Below, one piece after another: positions 34,431-49,128 of a stretch of 64,000 nt of DNA (position 1 is the first letter of the stretch; each line of letters begins with the position of its first letter). A program made the position numbers and the translations under genes. This stretch comes from Megaleporinus macrocephalus (taxonomy: Eukaryota > Chordata > Actinopteri > Characiformes > Anostomidae): positions 11,674,589-11,738,588 of the forward strand of contig CM038725.1 of the NCBI GenBank assembly GCA_021613375.1, in the 5' to 3' direction. Below the pieces are notes generated by a model that saw nothing but the letters and a program-made list of their open reading frames with translations, searched no databases and was not told the DNA's origin.

Positions 34431-36470
34431 TCTAACACTCTATTCTAAATTTTAATTAACATGTATTGGTCTATAGGCTGTATGAATATATACTTATTAA
34501 CAGTGTTTCTAATTAATACCTATTTTTTAGATTGCATGTAATTAGTCCTATAATTTCTCCTAGAATTAACTGAGCTCCCATTTTTGGCAAGCTTATGAAT
34601 AATTTGATGAGCTCTGCTCTGATTGGCTGGTGTATATCAAGGCACCACAGTGATTGTACCAAAGTAACACGTCGAAGCAACACAGGCAAGAAAATAAAAT
34701 GAACCTCAATGTAAATAAACTAGGTCATCAGACTGTTTAGTTAGCTATACTAGTTACTTGAGGCTTACTAGTACCTAACATTACCTATACTAGCCATATG
34801 TATTTGATTTCAGCACCAACACAAAGTAAATTAAAGTTGTTACACACTATGATCTAATATTAGCTATTAAAACTGAATGAAATTGAATAAAGTCACACAG
34901 CATGGCTGCTACTTCCAGGTTGTTGTTGAGGCAGTGACACTAATAAAGGTGGAACTGCTCCTCTGTTCGGTTTCCTCAGTGAGCAAAGCGAAGCTGCACA
35001 GTGTAGTTCAAGATTCGAGAAACTATCTGGAGTGAAATGTGCGGAAAACACTAATAAGTTTAAATTAAAGTCGTCTGGGATCGTTTGGGAGCTGAAGTTT
35101 GTTTGGCAAATTAAGTTCCACCTTAACTGGTGCCACAGTTACATTGTGAGATCTATAGAAGTTGCAGTGCTTAAAGTGGAATAGAACGTTGAATTAAGAA
35201 GCCGGCAAATAGGAAGCCAACTTCAGCCATGTTTGAAAATGAACATCAACGCTGCCCCTTGACAATTGCTAGGGAAGGGTATGAAAAGTGCCAACATCCC
35301 CTTCACAGTCTGGAACATTAGATTTCTCCACATAGTCTGCTATTTTCGTTGCTGTTGCTTCCGTCGTCGTTGTATCACTTGGCTAGAATGTGAGCTGGTG
35401 TATGTAAATTTTGGGGGGCATAAATATTAATGAGTCGGGATTGTTATGTAAGGAGGAGGCAACGGTGTTTGAGGTTCACGGTATGTCAGTTCCATGTACC
35501 AAACTCTCCTTATTCAACCATTCCAATGTAAATACAGCTTTCCCTTCGGTGGTACCTCTAATAAGGGCATTGCAAGGGCAGCATTGTGTCTTCTTACATA
35601 AACAACAATGATCAGCAATTCCAAATTATGCTTGAGCTCCATTTTAAGTGATTTAGTCATCAGGCAATGTCTTGAAATACCGTTTAATTTGGATAATCTT
35701 TACATGCACTGCAAGGCAGAGTTGCATGCATGCCACCCTCAGTACCAGAACATAAGTGTCTCCAGCATACCAGATTAAAGTGTGTAGATTTGTACCTGGC
35801 CTAGCGTGGCAAATGTTTGAGAAATGAGGTTTGAACCTGACCAAACCCAACATAATAAGTCTGCCCCTATAAGCCTCTGATAAATATTTCATGTTCTATA
35901 AACCCACACAAGTTTGTCAACCAGATTCCAGCATATATGGACCTTGCATGAAGGTCTAACCCTACTAGATGTTCTTCCGTCTCAATATAACTATCTTAAA
36001 AACAATGCCATGCATCACTATGACAGCAGCATTTAAATCCTACAGATCCCCATTCGTTTCACTTTCATCAGCACTGTAGCACCTCCCTGGGCCAACACCG
36101 CTGGGATTTGCGCATGCAAACAGATGGGCCCACTGTGCAGGTATTATGTACATGCGAAAGACATTCGTCTCAGGGGATTCTAACGTTCCTAACTCCAGCT
36201 CTAATGGTCTGTTAAGGCAGCTCCCAAATTAATGAGGAAATATCTTTTGGTACCCTCTTCCCAAAAGGAGACCATCACTGTAATATGTTCACGTAGCTTT
36301 GAAATATACATTACATACATATTCCAGGCTATGAAAGGCATGAGGGTATAATTAGTCTCTAATAACTCAAAAAAAAAGACTAGAACTGGGATTATAGTGA
36401 AAGAGAAGCAAATAAGGCTACATTTACATCATAGACTTAATTGCTTATTGCTTTGTTTCTCTTTATACGT
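34431..36470. other. Unrecognised DNA
   Basis: No gene, tRNA or recognised family. Confidence 0.4.
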
Positions 36471-36472
36471 TG

Positions 36473-36656
36473 ATGGTTCGTTGGTAGAACCTATTTAAAA
36501 ATTGCTTCACATGGTAACAAGCAATTGAACTAGTTTGATTCAAACTAAGACGTAGTTTGACTTTTTTAACTAGTAGACTAGTTTAGAATTAAATAATTGC
36601 TTACCACATCAAGTAAATTCTATAGGTTTTACCCACAAAGCACTTTTTATAGTGTG
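36473..36656. mobile_element. Family C MITE
   Basis: The left part TTCGTTGGTAGAACCTATTT-AAAAATTGCTTCACATGGTA-ACAAGCAATTG and the reverse complement of the right end (ACTATAAAAAGTGCTTTGTG-GGTAAAACCTA) are inverted relatives. Non-coding. Confidence 0.6.
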
Positions 36657-36807
36657 CCATGATTGACAATAGTAACTATAGGAGCTCAAGTCTTCATAGC
36701 TGAGATCATTGGCTGTGATCAGCTCTCAGCTGGAAGAAGGTATAAAAATACCAGTTTATATACTGACTACATGCAACAGATGATAAAGACAATATCAATA
36801 TATGGAA

Positions 36808-36815
<8 letters not shown>

Positions 36816-36855
<40 letters not shown>
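36816..36855. repeat. (AT)n microsatellite
   Basis: About 20 units after a poly(A) lead. Confidence 0.97.
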
Positions 36856-36858
<3 letters not shown>

Positions 36859-36889
36859 ATATTTGTCCAGTTTAAGAAGACAGGTAGAA

Positions 36890-37240
36890 TTTACTCTGAT
36901 CTGATGGTCAGATTTTCTCTGAAAACACTGATCTGGTTGTCTCGTCTTGCTCTGTTTAGTGCTGTTTAGTCTGTTTCTTTACGTTGTTCTGTCATTGCCA
37001 TTGCCATTCCTCGCAGGTTTATGACCTTCCGATTTCACCTTAGCCCTGGTATTGTGTGTGGTACTACTACTTATTTCCATATCTGTGCATGTCAGTCTGT
37101 TTCGACAATGTTAAAAGTTTCTTGATTTCTTTGGTTATCTTGATGTGTTTTTCCTTCTCAATAAATGGTCTTCGGGCTTGCACTTGCATCCTGCCTTCTC
37201 AACTATCTGCCTTCGTGACACTGGGTCAAATTCATGCAAA
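36890..37240 (+). mobile_element. Possible retroelement 3' remnant with poly(A) signal
   Basis: The T-rich segment carries AATAAA at 37160-37165, followed by TGCATCCTGCCTTCTCAACT-ATCTGCCTTCGTGACAC, a style of sequence I associate with the 3' part of fish LTR or related elements. No terminal repeats or coding region were found. Weak. Confidence 0.25.
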
Positions 37241-37531
37241 TAAAATCTGATCTGTGATGGTGTTTTATAATGTGAATGTAGCTTTTCTGAGGTTCTTTAT
37301 ATAGAAGGACACTTTAGGGCTCTATTAATTAGATTTTATAAATAATGGCATTTATAGATTATATGAGAAAATACATGAGCAAGACTTGAAGCGATTTTTT
37401 TTTCAACATTTCTGCATAATTCACCTCCTTTCAACATGGAGAAATTGAGAAATAATCACAGAAGACGTTTAGCGCTGAATTGCCCATGATGCATTTCCTT
37501 TCTCTCCAAAAGTGCAGCATATCCACTAACG

Positions 37532-39427
37532 GTAATGATGGTCAGTGGAGGAGAGGAACAGCGGTGACGGTCAGTGGAGGAGAAGAAATGGCAGTGATGA
37601 TCAGTGGAGGAGAAGAGGAACAACAGTAATCATCAGAGGAGAAAAGGAACAATGGTGATGGTCAGTGGAGGAGAGGAACAGCAGTGATGGTCAGTGGAGG
37701 AGAGGAACAATGGTGATGGTCAGTGAAGGAGAGGAACAGCAGTGATGGTCAGTGGAAGAGAGGAACAGCAGTGATGATCAGTGGAGGAGAGGAACAGCAG
37801 TGATGATCAGTGAAGGAGAGGAACAGCAGTGATGGTCAGTGGAGGAGAGGAACAATGGTGATGGTCAGTGGAGGAGAGGAACAGCTATGATGATCAGTGA
37901 AGGAGAGGAACAGCTATGATGATCAGTGAAGGAGAGGAACAGCAGTGATGGTCAGTGGAGGAGAGGAACAGCAGTGATGGTCAGTGGAGGAGAGGAACAG
38001 TAGTGATGGTCAGTGGAGGAGAGGAACAGTAGTGATGGTCAGTGGAGGAGAGGAACAATGGTGATGGTCAGTGGAGGAGAGGAACAGCTATGATGATCAG
38101 TGAAGGAGAGGAACAGTAGTGATGGGCAGTGGAGGAGAGGAACAGCTGTGATGGTCAGTGGAGGAGAGGAACAGTAGTGATGGTCAGTGGAGGAGAGGAA
38201 CAGCAATTATGATCAGTGGAGGAGAGGAACAGCAATTATGATCAGTGGAGGAGAGGAACAACAGTGACGGTCAGTGGAGGAGAGGAACAGCAGTGATGGT
38301 CAGTGGAGGAGAGGAACAGCAGTGATGGTCAGTGGAGTAGAGGAACAGTAATGACGGTCAGTGGAGGAGAGGAACAGCAGTGATGATCAGTGGAGGAGAG
38401 GAACAACAGTGACGGTCAGTGGAGGAGAGGAACAGCAGTGATGGTCAGTGGAGGAGAGGAACAGTAGTGACGGTCAGTGGAGGAGAGGAACAGCAGTGAT
38501 GGTCAGTGGAGTAGAGGAACAGCAGTGATGGTCAGTGGAGGAGAGGAACAGCAGTGACGGTCAGTGGAGGAGAGGAACAGCAGTGATGGTCAGTGGAGGA
38601 GAGGAACAGCAGTGATGGTCAGTGGAGGAGAGGAACAGTAGTGACGGTCAGTGGAGGAGAGGAACAGCAGTGATGATCAGTGGAGGAGAGGAACAGTAGT
38701 GACGGTCAGTGGAGGAGAGGAACAGCAGTGATGGTCAGTGGAGGAGAGGAACAGTAGTGATGGTCAGTGGAGGAGAGGAACAGCAGTGATGATCAGTGGA
38801 GGAGAGGAACAGTAGTGATGGTCAGTGGAGGAGAGGAACAGCAGTGATGGTCAGTGGAGGAGAGGAACAGTAGTGATGGTCTGTGAAGGAGAGGAACAGC
38901 TGTGATGGTCTGTGAAGGAGAGGAACAGTAGTGATGGTCAGTGGAGGAGAGGAACAGCAGTGATGATCAGTGGAGGAGAGGAACAGCAGTGATGATCAGT
39001 GGAGGAGAGGAACAGTAGTGATGGTCAGTGGAGGAGAGGAACAGCAGTGATGATCAGTGGAGGAGAGGAACAGTAGTGATGATCAGTGGAAGAGAGGAAC
39101 AGCAGTGACGGTCAGTGGAGGAGAGGAACAGTAGTGACAGTCAGTGGAGGAGAGGAACAGTAATGATGGTCAGTGGAGGAGAGGAACAGCAGTGATGATC
39201 AGTGGAAGAGAGGAACAGTAGTGATGATCAGTGGAAGAGAGGAACAGTAGTGATGGTCAGTGGAGGAGAGGAACAGTAGTGATGGTCAGTGGAGGAGAGG
39301 AACAGCAGTGATTATCAGTGGAAGAGAGGAACAGTAGTGATGATCAGTGGAAGAGAGGAACAGTAGTGATGGTCAGTGGAGGAGAGGAACAGTAGTGATG
39401 GTCAGTGGAGGAGAGGAACAGCAGTGC
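37532..39427. repeat. 29-bp minisatellite, ~65 copies
   Basis: The unit contains GTGATGGTCAGTGGAGGAGA followed by GGAACAGCA. Common variants are GATGATC, GACGGTC, GGAAGAG, GAACAGTAG and GAACAATGG. The first few units (37532-37680) are irregular in length and more diverged. A four-unit (116-bp) block is repeated at 39187 and 39303 with one base changed, so higher-order structure exists. No coding potential. Confidence 0.97.
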
Positions 39428-39841
39428 TTGTAAATAAACATAGTGTGTCTTTGTTGTAGAGGTTGCGAGTCCTGGTTTCTGTTATCAGCCCTGTAAAGAA
39501 ATCAGAGTCTGTATGGTTCTCTACAGTGAAGCTTTTCATATCAAGCCGCTCTGATTGACTTTGTTTGCATCTTAACGAGTGACTAATGTAAACGTTTTGA
39601 AAAAATAATTGCCTTTAACATCTTGAGAAAGTTTGAAGCGCGTGTGTAATTACTTAGGCATGCTGTTTGCACAATGTTAACAGATGGCTTTACGCTTCCA
39701 TTTGTTGTTAGCAACAATAGCATCATAGATGCAGTGCAAGAAGCAAACTTCAGACAACAATTACGCCTTGAGTGGGGAGGGCGGGGGGGTGTAAGGGGAA
39801 AACTGTAATTGCAATGTATCACTAAGCTATTGTTTTAAATG
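39428..39841. other. Unrecognised DNA
   Basis: No repeat or gene recognised. Contains a short G run at 39780-39787. Confidence 0.4.
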
Positions 39842-41125
39842 CACCTCCTTGTATCTACATATGTTGTATATTATATCAGCACTATTTACTATACAGGTGC
39901 ACTTTGCAGTTCTAGACTGTAGTCCATCTGTTTACCCAGTTCTTCCATAGTCAGGGCCCCCACATGACCACCACAGAGCAGGTATTAATAGGAAAGTGGA
40001 TCATTCTTAGCAATGCAGTGGCACTGATGTGCTGGTGGTGTGTTAGTGTGTGCTGTGCAAGTGCGAGTGGATCAGACACAGCATTGCTGCGAGAGTTTTT
40101 AAAAACCTCAGTGTCACTGCTGAACTGTCCAGCCAACAGCGTCCTGTGGGCAGCATCCTGTGACCATTGATGAAGGACTAGAGTCCTAGACTTGTGTTAT
40201 GTTGCCATATTCTGTATATTTAAGTTACCAAGCATCTTATACCATCAGCAACTGAAAGACAAACTGAACAAATACCGTTCAGTATATTTCAGTATATTTA
40301 CTGTTTAAATGCTGAACTGAATGAATTATTTATAAAGCTCCAAATGAATTTCAAGTAAAAACAAGAGCTACATTTAAAAAAACCGAATGCTTTTGAAAAA
40401 AAGTGCATCTTAAAGTGTTTATTTATAGAAAAAGTAAATAAAACGTGTGTCTTCTTGTTAACTCAGCTTCACAGATTGACATGTTGGTTTTACAAAGCGG
40501 TTTTCTTCAAAACTAGACGAGCAGGTCCATTCCAGAACTGTTCCGGGCAGCACGCCCCAAATGTGCACAGATCTGATTGGCTGAGGAGCCTTTGGTGATC
40601 TTACAGCGCACGTGATTGGTCTGTGACTGCGCCATAAAGCCTGTATACCATAAAGACGAGAAAAGCTCCACCGCTTAAAATAAACACAGTCAAATTTAAA
40701 TCATTCTAAATAGTTTATGCACATTTGAACTATGACCGGCCCACCTATTAGTGACCCCTGGACTAGAGGAACACAAGGTGGACCAATGGGGTAGGAGTGT
40801 CTAATAGAGTGGAGAGTGAGTGGACACAGTGTTTAGAAACATCCACCGCAATGCTGTGTCTGATCACTTGTACCAGCGCAACACACACTAACACACCACC
40901 ACAACATCAGTGTTACTGCAATGCTGAGAATGATCCACCATGCTCTGTGGTGGTCCTGTGAGGGTCCTAACTATTAAAGAACAGCGTACAAAGTATACAG
41001 AGGAACAGATGGAGTATAGTTTGTAATTGCAGAACTACAAAGTGCCCCTATATGGTAATTGGCTTATAAAAATGAACAGATATTATAGTTTATAGGTTAT
41101 GGCTGATGGCTATAGTTAGGTACAC
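39842..41125. mobile_element. Family B long-TIR element, split by an insertion
   Basis: The left arm (CACCTCCTTGTATCTACATA ... GACTGTAGTCCATCTGTTTA) has its reverse partner on the right (CAGATGGAGTATAGTTTGTA ... CCCCTATATGGTAATTGG). The family body is present on both sides of an insertion at 40184-40759: 39950-40183 and 40760-41000. Without the insertion the element would be about 700 bp. No open frame. Confidence 0.7.
40184..40759 (-). mobile_element. hAT-like insertion nested in family B element
   Basis: The right boundary, read in reverse, begins CAGGGGTCACTAATAGGTGG, a typical hAT-type terminus. The host sequence GGACTAGAG occurs on both sides (40175-40183 and 40760-40768), consistent with the 8-bp target duplication of hAT. 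The opposite terminus is decayed or lost (it begins TCCTAGACTTG). The interior has ATTGG and CACGTGATTGG motifs that look like promoter sites, but no transposase. Confidence 0.65.
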
Positions 41126-42012
41126 CTGATTAATAGTTAACACAAGTTATTTTAATTCTTACTCCACTTGGAGCTTTCCAGTATACTCAAACAATGATAC
41201 TAACTGCGTACACTCGCAATCGACAATAGGGGCATTCAGCCCCGATGCACATTCTAACGTTCAAGCAGGATTGCCTTAAGGCAGCTGCAGAGCATCTCTC
41301 CGAGCATGGCAGCTTCAGCATTGGCTTAGGTAACAGATTCATCCTTCAATCAGGCAGCTATTGCAGCTTTGCTTTTTTAGCATTTGCCAAAGAACACATG
41401 GAGAAGCGGAGAAATCTGGCTTCAAGATGGGCTCTCTGACCTTCCGGTGGCATGCCGCCCACAGCCCGACGCTCGCACTCAACATGACGGGTAGATCTTG
41501 GCTGAAACTGTGGCAGAGATAATTGCGCCTCGTGTCCATGTGAGAGAAAGATGTTTTTAAGGACCTTTTCTCTCCACATTTCCATGATGCTGACAGAACA
41601 GGGGTAATCATCTCCAAGATGCCGGCGGATTCCGAAGGCTCCTCTCTTTTGGTCAGGAACATAACGAGACATTGTTAAATCAATTTCCACATGTTCACAT
41701 AAGATGACAAAGACCGTGGTCTATGTCTTCTGCCTCTTCTGTGCAGGCACACGTTGGTTTCCATTGTTAAGAACATAGCGAAGGGACGATTTTGAATTGA
41801 TAGCGCAAAAGGCAACGATTAGGAAATACTTATTAAGAAATATGGAATACTATAATCATCACATTTTATTAACTGTAATCAAAAAATTGATGGCAGGTTT
41901 GAGGTATCTAAGAGTTTGGACAGCCTGCTCAACGAGAGCTGCATAGCAAGCGCATAGAATTAGCATTGACTGAAGTGGCATGTCCTCACCAATATCCAGC
42001 GATTATTGAATT
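41126..42012. other. Repeat-poor DNA, possible conserved non-coding region
   Basis: 41270-41690 is balanced in composition and repeat-free. Two overlapping minus-strand open frames of about 108 codons (41339-41690) have no recognised domain, and I would not call them genes. Confidence 0.35.
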
Positions 42013-42412
42013 GTCCCCACCCATAATTTGATCCCCTTCAAAAAAAAAAGACCCTGATTGGTCAACGACTCATTAACCTTGACGTGCAGAAAGGATTAAA
42101 TCAAGGTCTCTACTCGAGTCATTTGGTCAGTGTGACTGGCTGTGCCTTTCTCTGCTGTCACGTGAGAGTCTGTGGCTACGTTTGGTTGTTAGCAGCACCA
42201 AAACTGGAAGGGAAGCTTTCCAGTCATATAAGACTCAGTGTGCAAAACGGGTGACACATGGGGGGTCAAAACTGAGTCAGGATGGCAGCAAAAAAAGCTA
42301 TTTTTCAAAGAAGCCCCTTAAAGTGTACTTCACAATGAAATAAGTCCATCATGATATCGTTAATAACAATGCTAGGCTTTGTCGCTCAGCATACAGCTGT
42401 AGCTATGAATAA
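42013..42412 (+). mobile_element. Promoter plus first-exon fragment, copy 2
   Basis: Matches 3118-3510 block by block. Here the ATG (42282) is kept, but about 20 bases inside the exon are deleted, so the frame shifts and stops after 18 codons. The splice donor seen in copy 1 is absent. The ATTGG and CACGTGA promoter motifs are partly kept (GACTGGCTGTGCC, GTCACGTGAGAG). Confidence 0.55.
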
Positions 42413-42639
42413 CAAGCAGTGTTCCTACTTTTATTAATGCTAATGTATTAGAGACGTTAGTTACACTATGGCTGAAGTATTGTTAATAACTCACTGTTTA
42501 CTGGTTTGAAACTGGTTGAAACGAGCCTGTGTCTTGAAGTTGAATTGAGACATTAAGAAAGATTCAATTGTTTTCTAGGATTGTTACTTTGTTTTTGTGG
42601 ACAACAATGGCGGGGAGCGTGGCGGGACAAAGTAGATTC

Positions 42640-42745
42640 ATAGGTCCCCACTAATGTCAAGAGCAAATCTACACACTTACTGCATACTATGACACTATGA
42701 AATGCTGTCTATGTAGACAGCTCACTAGGTTTTGAGACACACCCT
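42640..42745. mobile_element. TIR-element end related to the copy at 61-577
   Basis: GCATACTATG-ACACTATG-AAATGCTGTCTATGTAGACA-GCTCACTAGGTTTTGAG matches the reverse complement of 61-110. Only one end is present. Confidence 0.55.
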
Positions 42746-42926
42746 ATATTTCTTTAGTGCCTCTAAAAGAATGATCATTCTATGTTAGTACCAAGCTAAA
42801 TATGCTGTGCACTGACATTCCATCACCAGGTTTAATACTACTTATCGCAGTTGTCCATGCTTTTGATATCATAGCCTCAAATAAAGAAAGAATTTACCAT
42901 TTATGGAAACATTTTGGTTCAGTTCT
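42746..42926. other. AT-rich spacer, nothing recognised
   Basis: Lies between the TIR-element end and the LINE tail. Confidence 0.4.
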
Positions 42927-43245
42927 CATAATAATAATATTAATAATACTTTATTATTATCTATTATAGTGCTTTTCAAGAAGCCAAAGATGCTTACAGT
43001 CAAAACAATGATTTTACAAAACAACAGAGGAACAATACTACAAATAGACATAACAGGAATTTCACTGTTTAACCAGTGGTGGAAAAGCATTCCACAGGCG
43101 AGGAGCAAGTCTGGAGAATGCTCGATCACCAAAACCGTGGAGGTTAGATGGAGGAACTGTAAGTAGTCTAGCTGCAGAGGATCTGAGAGAAGGTCTGTAG
43201 AAAGAAATGAGATCATATTTACCACAATTTGAAATGCCATCCACC
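42927..43245 (-). mobile_element. Non-LTR retrotransposon 3' end with ORF C-terminus, minus strand
   Basis: The minus-strand frame contains LRSSAARLLTVP, FGDRAFSRLAPRLWNAFPP and LVKQ, the conserved C-terminal tail of fish CR1/L2/Rex1-like LINE ORFs. It then runs into TTCTTGAAAAGCACTATAAT and an ATT-rich tail at 42927-42965. Strongly 5'-truncated, like the other LINE copies here. Confidence 0.72.
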
Positions 43246-44704
<1,459 letters not shown>

Positions 44705-44924
44705 CGCAAGGTTCTTCCTTCTTGCAGGTGTTAGACCCAGTACTGCTCCTAGCAGACCACACATACACAGTGGACTACATACACACACACTTAATATCTA
44801 CACACTTCAAGAAAATATAATTATTTTTTTCAGTGTAATGTAATGTGCAATATGTTTCTATTCCCCCTGTGTAATTAAGAAGCAACATGCAATTATTTGT
44901 AAATACAATCTTAAGAGTTCTTGA

Positions 44925-45073
44925 CTTTGTATTATTTATATTGTATATACTGTACTGTTTTATTTATCTATTTTGGTACTGAGTGCCTTGCTATCCCTTT
45001 GCTGCTGTAACACAGTACATTTTCCCACTGTGGAACTAATAAAGGTTTATCTTATCTTATATTATCTTATATA
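44925..45073 (+). mobile_element. LINE-like 3' terminus with (TCTTA)n tail
   Basis: TTTGCTGCTGTAACACAGTA-CATTTTCCCACTGTGG-AACTAATAAAGG followed by TTATCTTATCTTATA is a common 3' end of fish non-LTR elements. No coding part. Confidence 0.55.
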
Positions 45074-45302
45074 AGACATATATATATAAGATGCGATATA
45101 TCTTGTATTTCTCATTTTAAGATTGGTGTAAGCTTTTTATGAGATTTTTTAACTAATCTTTCTTGCAGTGAGTAAGAGCTATTTTGTCCTGTCCAGGAAA
45201 AATCAAACCTCAGTGGAAGCCACAACATTTTATGTCCATTTTATTGGTGTAAATGGCTGTAAATATGTCTCAGTATGTGCTAATGTCCTAGTATAGGCCA
45301 AA

Positions 45303-45339
45303 AATATAATATAATATAATATAATATAATATAATATAC
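45303..45339. repeat. (ATAAT)n microsatellite
   Basis: About 7 units directly 5' of a SINE. Further ATAATATAAT follows the SINE at 45624-45640. Confidence 0.95.
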
Positions 45340-45340
45340 A

Positions 45341-45623
45341 GGTGGTGCAGTGGTTAACACTGCTGCCTCGCAGCAAGACTGGGTTCAATCCCCCCGTGCT
45401 TGAGTGGGTTTCCTCTGGGTACTCCGGTTTCCTTCCACACGTCCAAAGACATGCAGTCAGGTTAATTGGTCACTCTAAATTGCCTGTAAGTGTGAGTGAG
45501 TGTTGGCCATGCGATGGACTGGCAAACTGTCCATGGTATACCCCGCCTTCACCCTATGATGCTGGGATTGGCTCCTGTGACCCTGACTAGCGGGATAAAG
45601 CGGCAGAAAACGGAAGAATGGAT
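45341..45623 (+). mobile_element. DANA-type SINE inserted in (ATAAT)n
   Basis: Head GGTGGTGCAGTGGTTAACAC, box-B-like GGGTTCAATCCCC, an internal deletion before CGTGCTTGAGTGGG, the body, GATGCTGGGATTGGCTCC, GCGGGATAAAGCGGCAGAAA and a short GGAAGAATGGAT tail. The box B here is closest to a real tRNA. Confidence 0.88.
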
Positions 45624-46505
45624 AATATAATAAAATATACTGTAGTATGAAGTTAATTAAAAGTTCATTCTGGATTGTTTGTTTATTAATATAGAATTTG
45701 TTATTCATTACAAGGATTGTTATTGTGAAGGCTTCTTCTCTTTGGGCTGAGATCAGGGAGAGCAGAGTCTACATCTGACTCTCAGGCTTTGAATGCTCTA
45801 CTTGCATATTATTTCCTGGTGTAAGGCTAAGCCAGTGCCAGAAACAAACGCTACAATATAAACATACACACTTACGGTCTATGGTTTAAGCTTTAGCTCA
45901 GCTGTAAATCATTTCTTGTGAAATATCTCTCAAAGTTTGGCTTTCAGTGGCTTCAGTTTCTTATCGCAAATGAAATATATGGGGAAACCAGCCGGACTAA
46001 ATAGACATGCAAATCAATCAGTCAATTCATCTCTAAATTCTCAGTGTTAATCTTGAATGTTTGCCATTTGTTTAGCCATAGCTAGGCATGATTGTTGTCT
46101 GCAATGCTATGTAACAAGCAGTCTTCAGGGTCAAAGATCAGTGAATTCACTTTTTTTGTACTACAAAGGATTCTGTATTCTACTGTAGAGGAGGAGTGTT
46201 TGGATTTTACCTCAGAAACTAATTCTGCAGTAAGGTCACAAGGGGCAGTGAAAGAGTTGCATGCAGACCCCAAGCAACCCCTGGTATAGAATCTGAGCCT
46301 CTCATGGATGTTCCTCCATTCAATAAACATTGTTTATTAAAATGCTTCACTTGCTGAGGGAAAGGATATTAAAATGGGCAAAAGAAGCTTTCAGGTCAAC
46401 TGTACTGTACTGTATGACCATTGTACGTTTATGCCATTGGTCATATATGTAAGCATCATTTAGCCTTATGCATTATCAGAGTATCCTTGATGCTTCTTCT
46501 ATGGC
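45624..46505. other. Unrecognised AT-rich DNA
   Basis: No gene or family recognised. Confidence 0.4.
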
Positions 46506-46507
46506 AG

Positions 46508-46668
46508 GTATGTCCAGTTTTCTCCACAAAGGGCCAGTGTGGTTGTTGGTTTTCATTCCAGCAAGGCAGGAGATCACAAGATCACTCTTTCAAGGCTGAG
46601 CAGTTGATTAAGTAAGAGCTCCTGTTCATTTGGAATGAAAACTTGTAGCCACACCAGCCCATTAAAAC
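46508..46668. mobile_element. Fold-back MITE
   Basis: The left arm (CAGTTTTCTCCACAAAGGGC-CAGTGTGGTTGTTGGTTTTC-ATTCC) and the reverse complement of the right arm (CAGTTTTAATGGGCTGGTGT-GGCTACAAGTTTTCATTCC) pair over about 50 bases, leaving a loop of about 55 bases. Confidence 0.6.
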
Positions 46669-48247
46669 TGAACTGCTATCAAGTCAAACCTTTGTGATAA
46701 CAACATTGGTTTGTTGAAGAATGTTCCCCTGACTTAAAGATACCAGTAGTGGTTCCCAAATTTTCTCTTACTTTTTAAGAGTTTGTGTCTTCCTCACTAA
46801 AGAAAAGGCAACTGTACGTACAGCAAACCGTAACAACATTTGATGAGATATTAGCTTGAAACTCTGTGGCCTCACGCTAAGCTGATGTGACATGATTGCT
46901 CGGGCCTAGTTAGGCACTCACGGGCAGCATTTCCACCTCGTAGCGCTCTGGTACGTAGTCATAAATTCTGCAAATGTCAAGGGTCTCCAAAGCTATCCCA
47001 TTGAGTCTCGACATGACTAGTCATTTTCTTGCTCTTCTTGCTCCCCTGTGGCGAAAAAGGCCTTTGTTATCAAAAATCCCGCACTTGACCACCATATAAA
47101 TATCCAGACTAATGTCCACCATAGTGTGGTGGAGAGCGCAATCAGAACTAATGGCATTTGTTTCTGCCTAACAGCGGCTGAACTATTGGCAGCACGGCCC
47201 ACATCAGCTCTAATGTCTACCTTGGCCAGTCTGAGAGCGCTGTTAGTTTGACCAGTGCTGCCTGATGGAGGCTGGAAATCAAGACAATAATGGGGGTTGT
47301 TTATACCGAAAGGGAAGCGAAGACTCGCGTCGAGGTTTTCTATGCTAAAGGCAATGAGGCCAATTTCCCATAGTTGACATTTAACATTCCCTGACTGTAA
47401 GGAACGTCATCGGTTTCCGTGGCACAAGAACAGACATTCGTTATTCGTTCTGATTCATTATCTCCAAATTGTTGCCTTCTTTACATTATGTGGATGTTTT
47501 TTTTTAAGCTTTAAAAATGTTTGTCACTCTTGCTCATCTCTCTTTTTTATGAAAATTGCTCCCACTGAAAGGTTTTCAGTGCTTCTTCGGTGATATCACT
47601 CCAAATAACCATTTTTGGCAGCTTTTTTGAAGATTGTTGCCTTCAAATAAAGCGAAGTGCAACGAGATATGTCATTTTTCCCGTTTTCCAGGATGCACAA
47701 AACTGCGAAACAAGAAAACACAAGAGTCAATGTGATGAAACGCTAGCCTTCCAACATGGTTTACAGGATATGTGCGGGTGCAGGATGCTGGCTGCTGTTC
47801 TGGCACACTGTGAAAAGCCTATGTCAAGAGTGTGTCAGTACAAGTCAGCCTGGAACGTGTAAAGATCCTAATTAAATATTCCCTCAGGTCAGATTTCAAA
47901 AGATCACCTCCTTTGTGACAGCAGTTGAAGACACATACACTTGCGTGCCCTGTTTTCGCGCAAATGTGTACCGCACTGCAGCTGCTCTCATGATTCCGCA
48001 TTAGTGTCGTTTGCAAGTACTTCTCCAAACACATGTTAAAGTAGTAGATGTTGCATTAGAGGAACACACAGAGCCAGGGGTTAGCAGCCGGTTCTTGAAA
48101 TGACATGACCAGGAGTTAAATCCACTCATATCAAATATTTGATTGTTTTTTTCCCCTGTGAGGTTCACTCATGACATTTGTATGAGGTGATGTCTCTCTG
48201 TCCCATAAAAGAAAACAGGTTGTTATTGTTGCAGTGCCTTAAGAACT
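46669..48247. other. Repeat-poor DNA
   Basis: 46900-47420 and 47580-48010 are balanced in composition. No exon or RNA gene recognised. Candidate conserved non-coding DNA only. Confidence 0.35.
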
Positions 48248-49116
<869 letters not shown>

Positions 49117-49128
49117 TATATATATTCA

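Noticed and set aside
37532..39427. CRISPR-like array (regular ~29-bp repeats)
   Set aside because: Units are adjacent with no unique spacers, and the DNA is vertebrate. It is a minisatellite.
41339..41690. Overlapping 107- and 110-codon minus-strand frames
   Set aside because: Two different frames over the same DNA with no domain. Expected by chance in balanced sequence.
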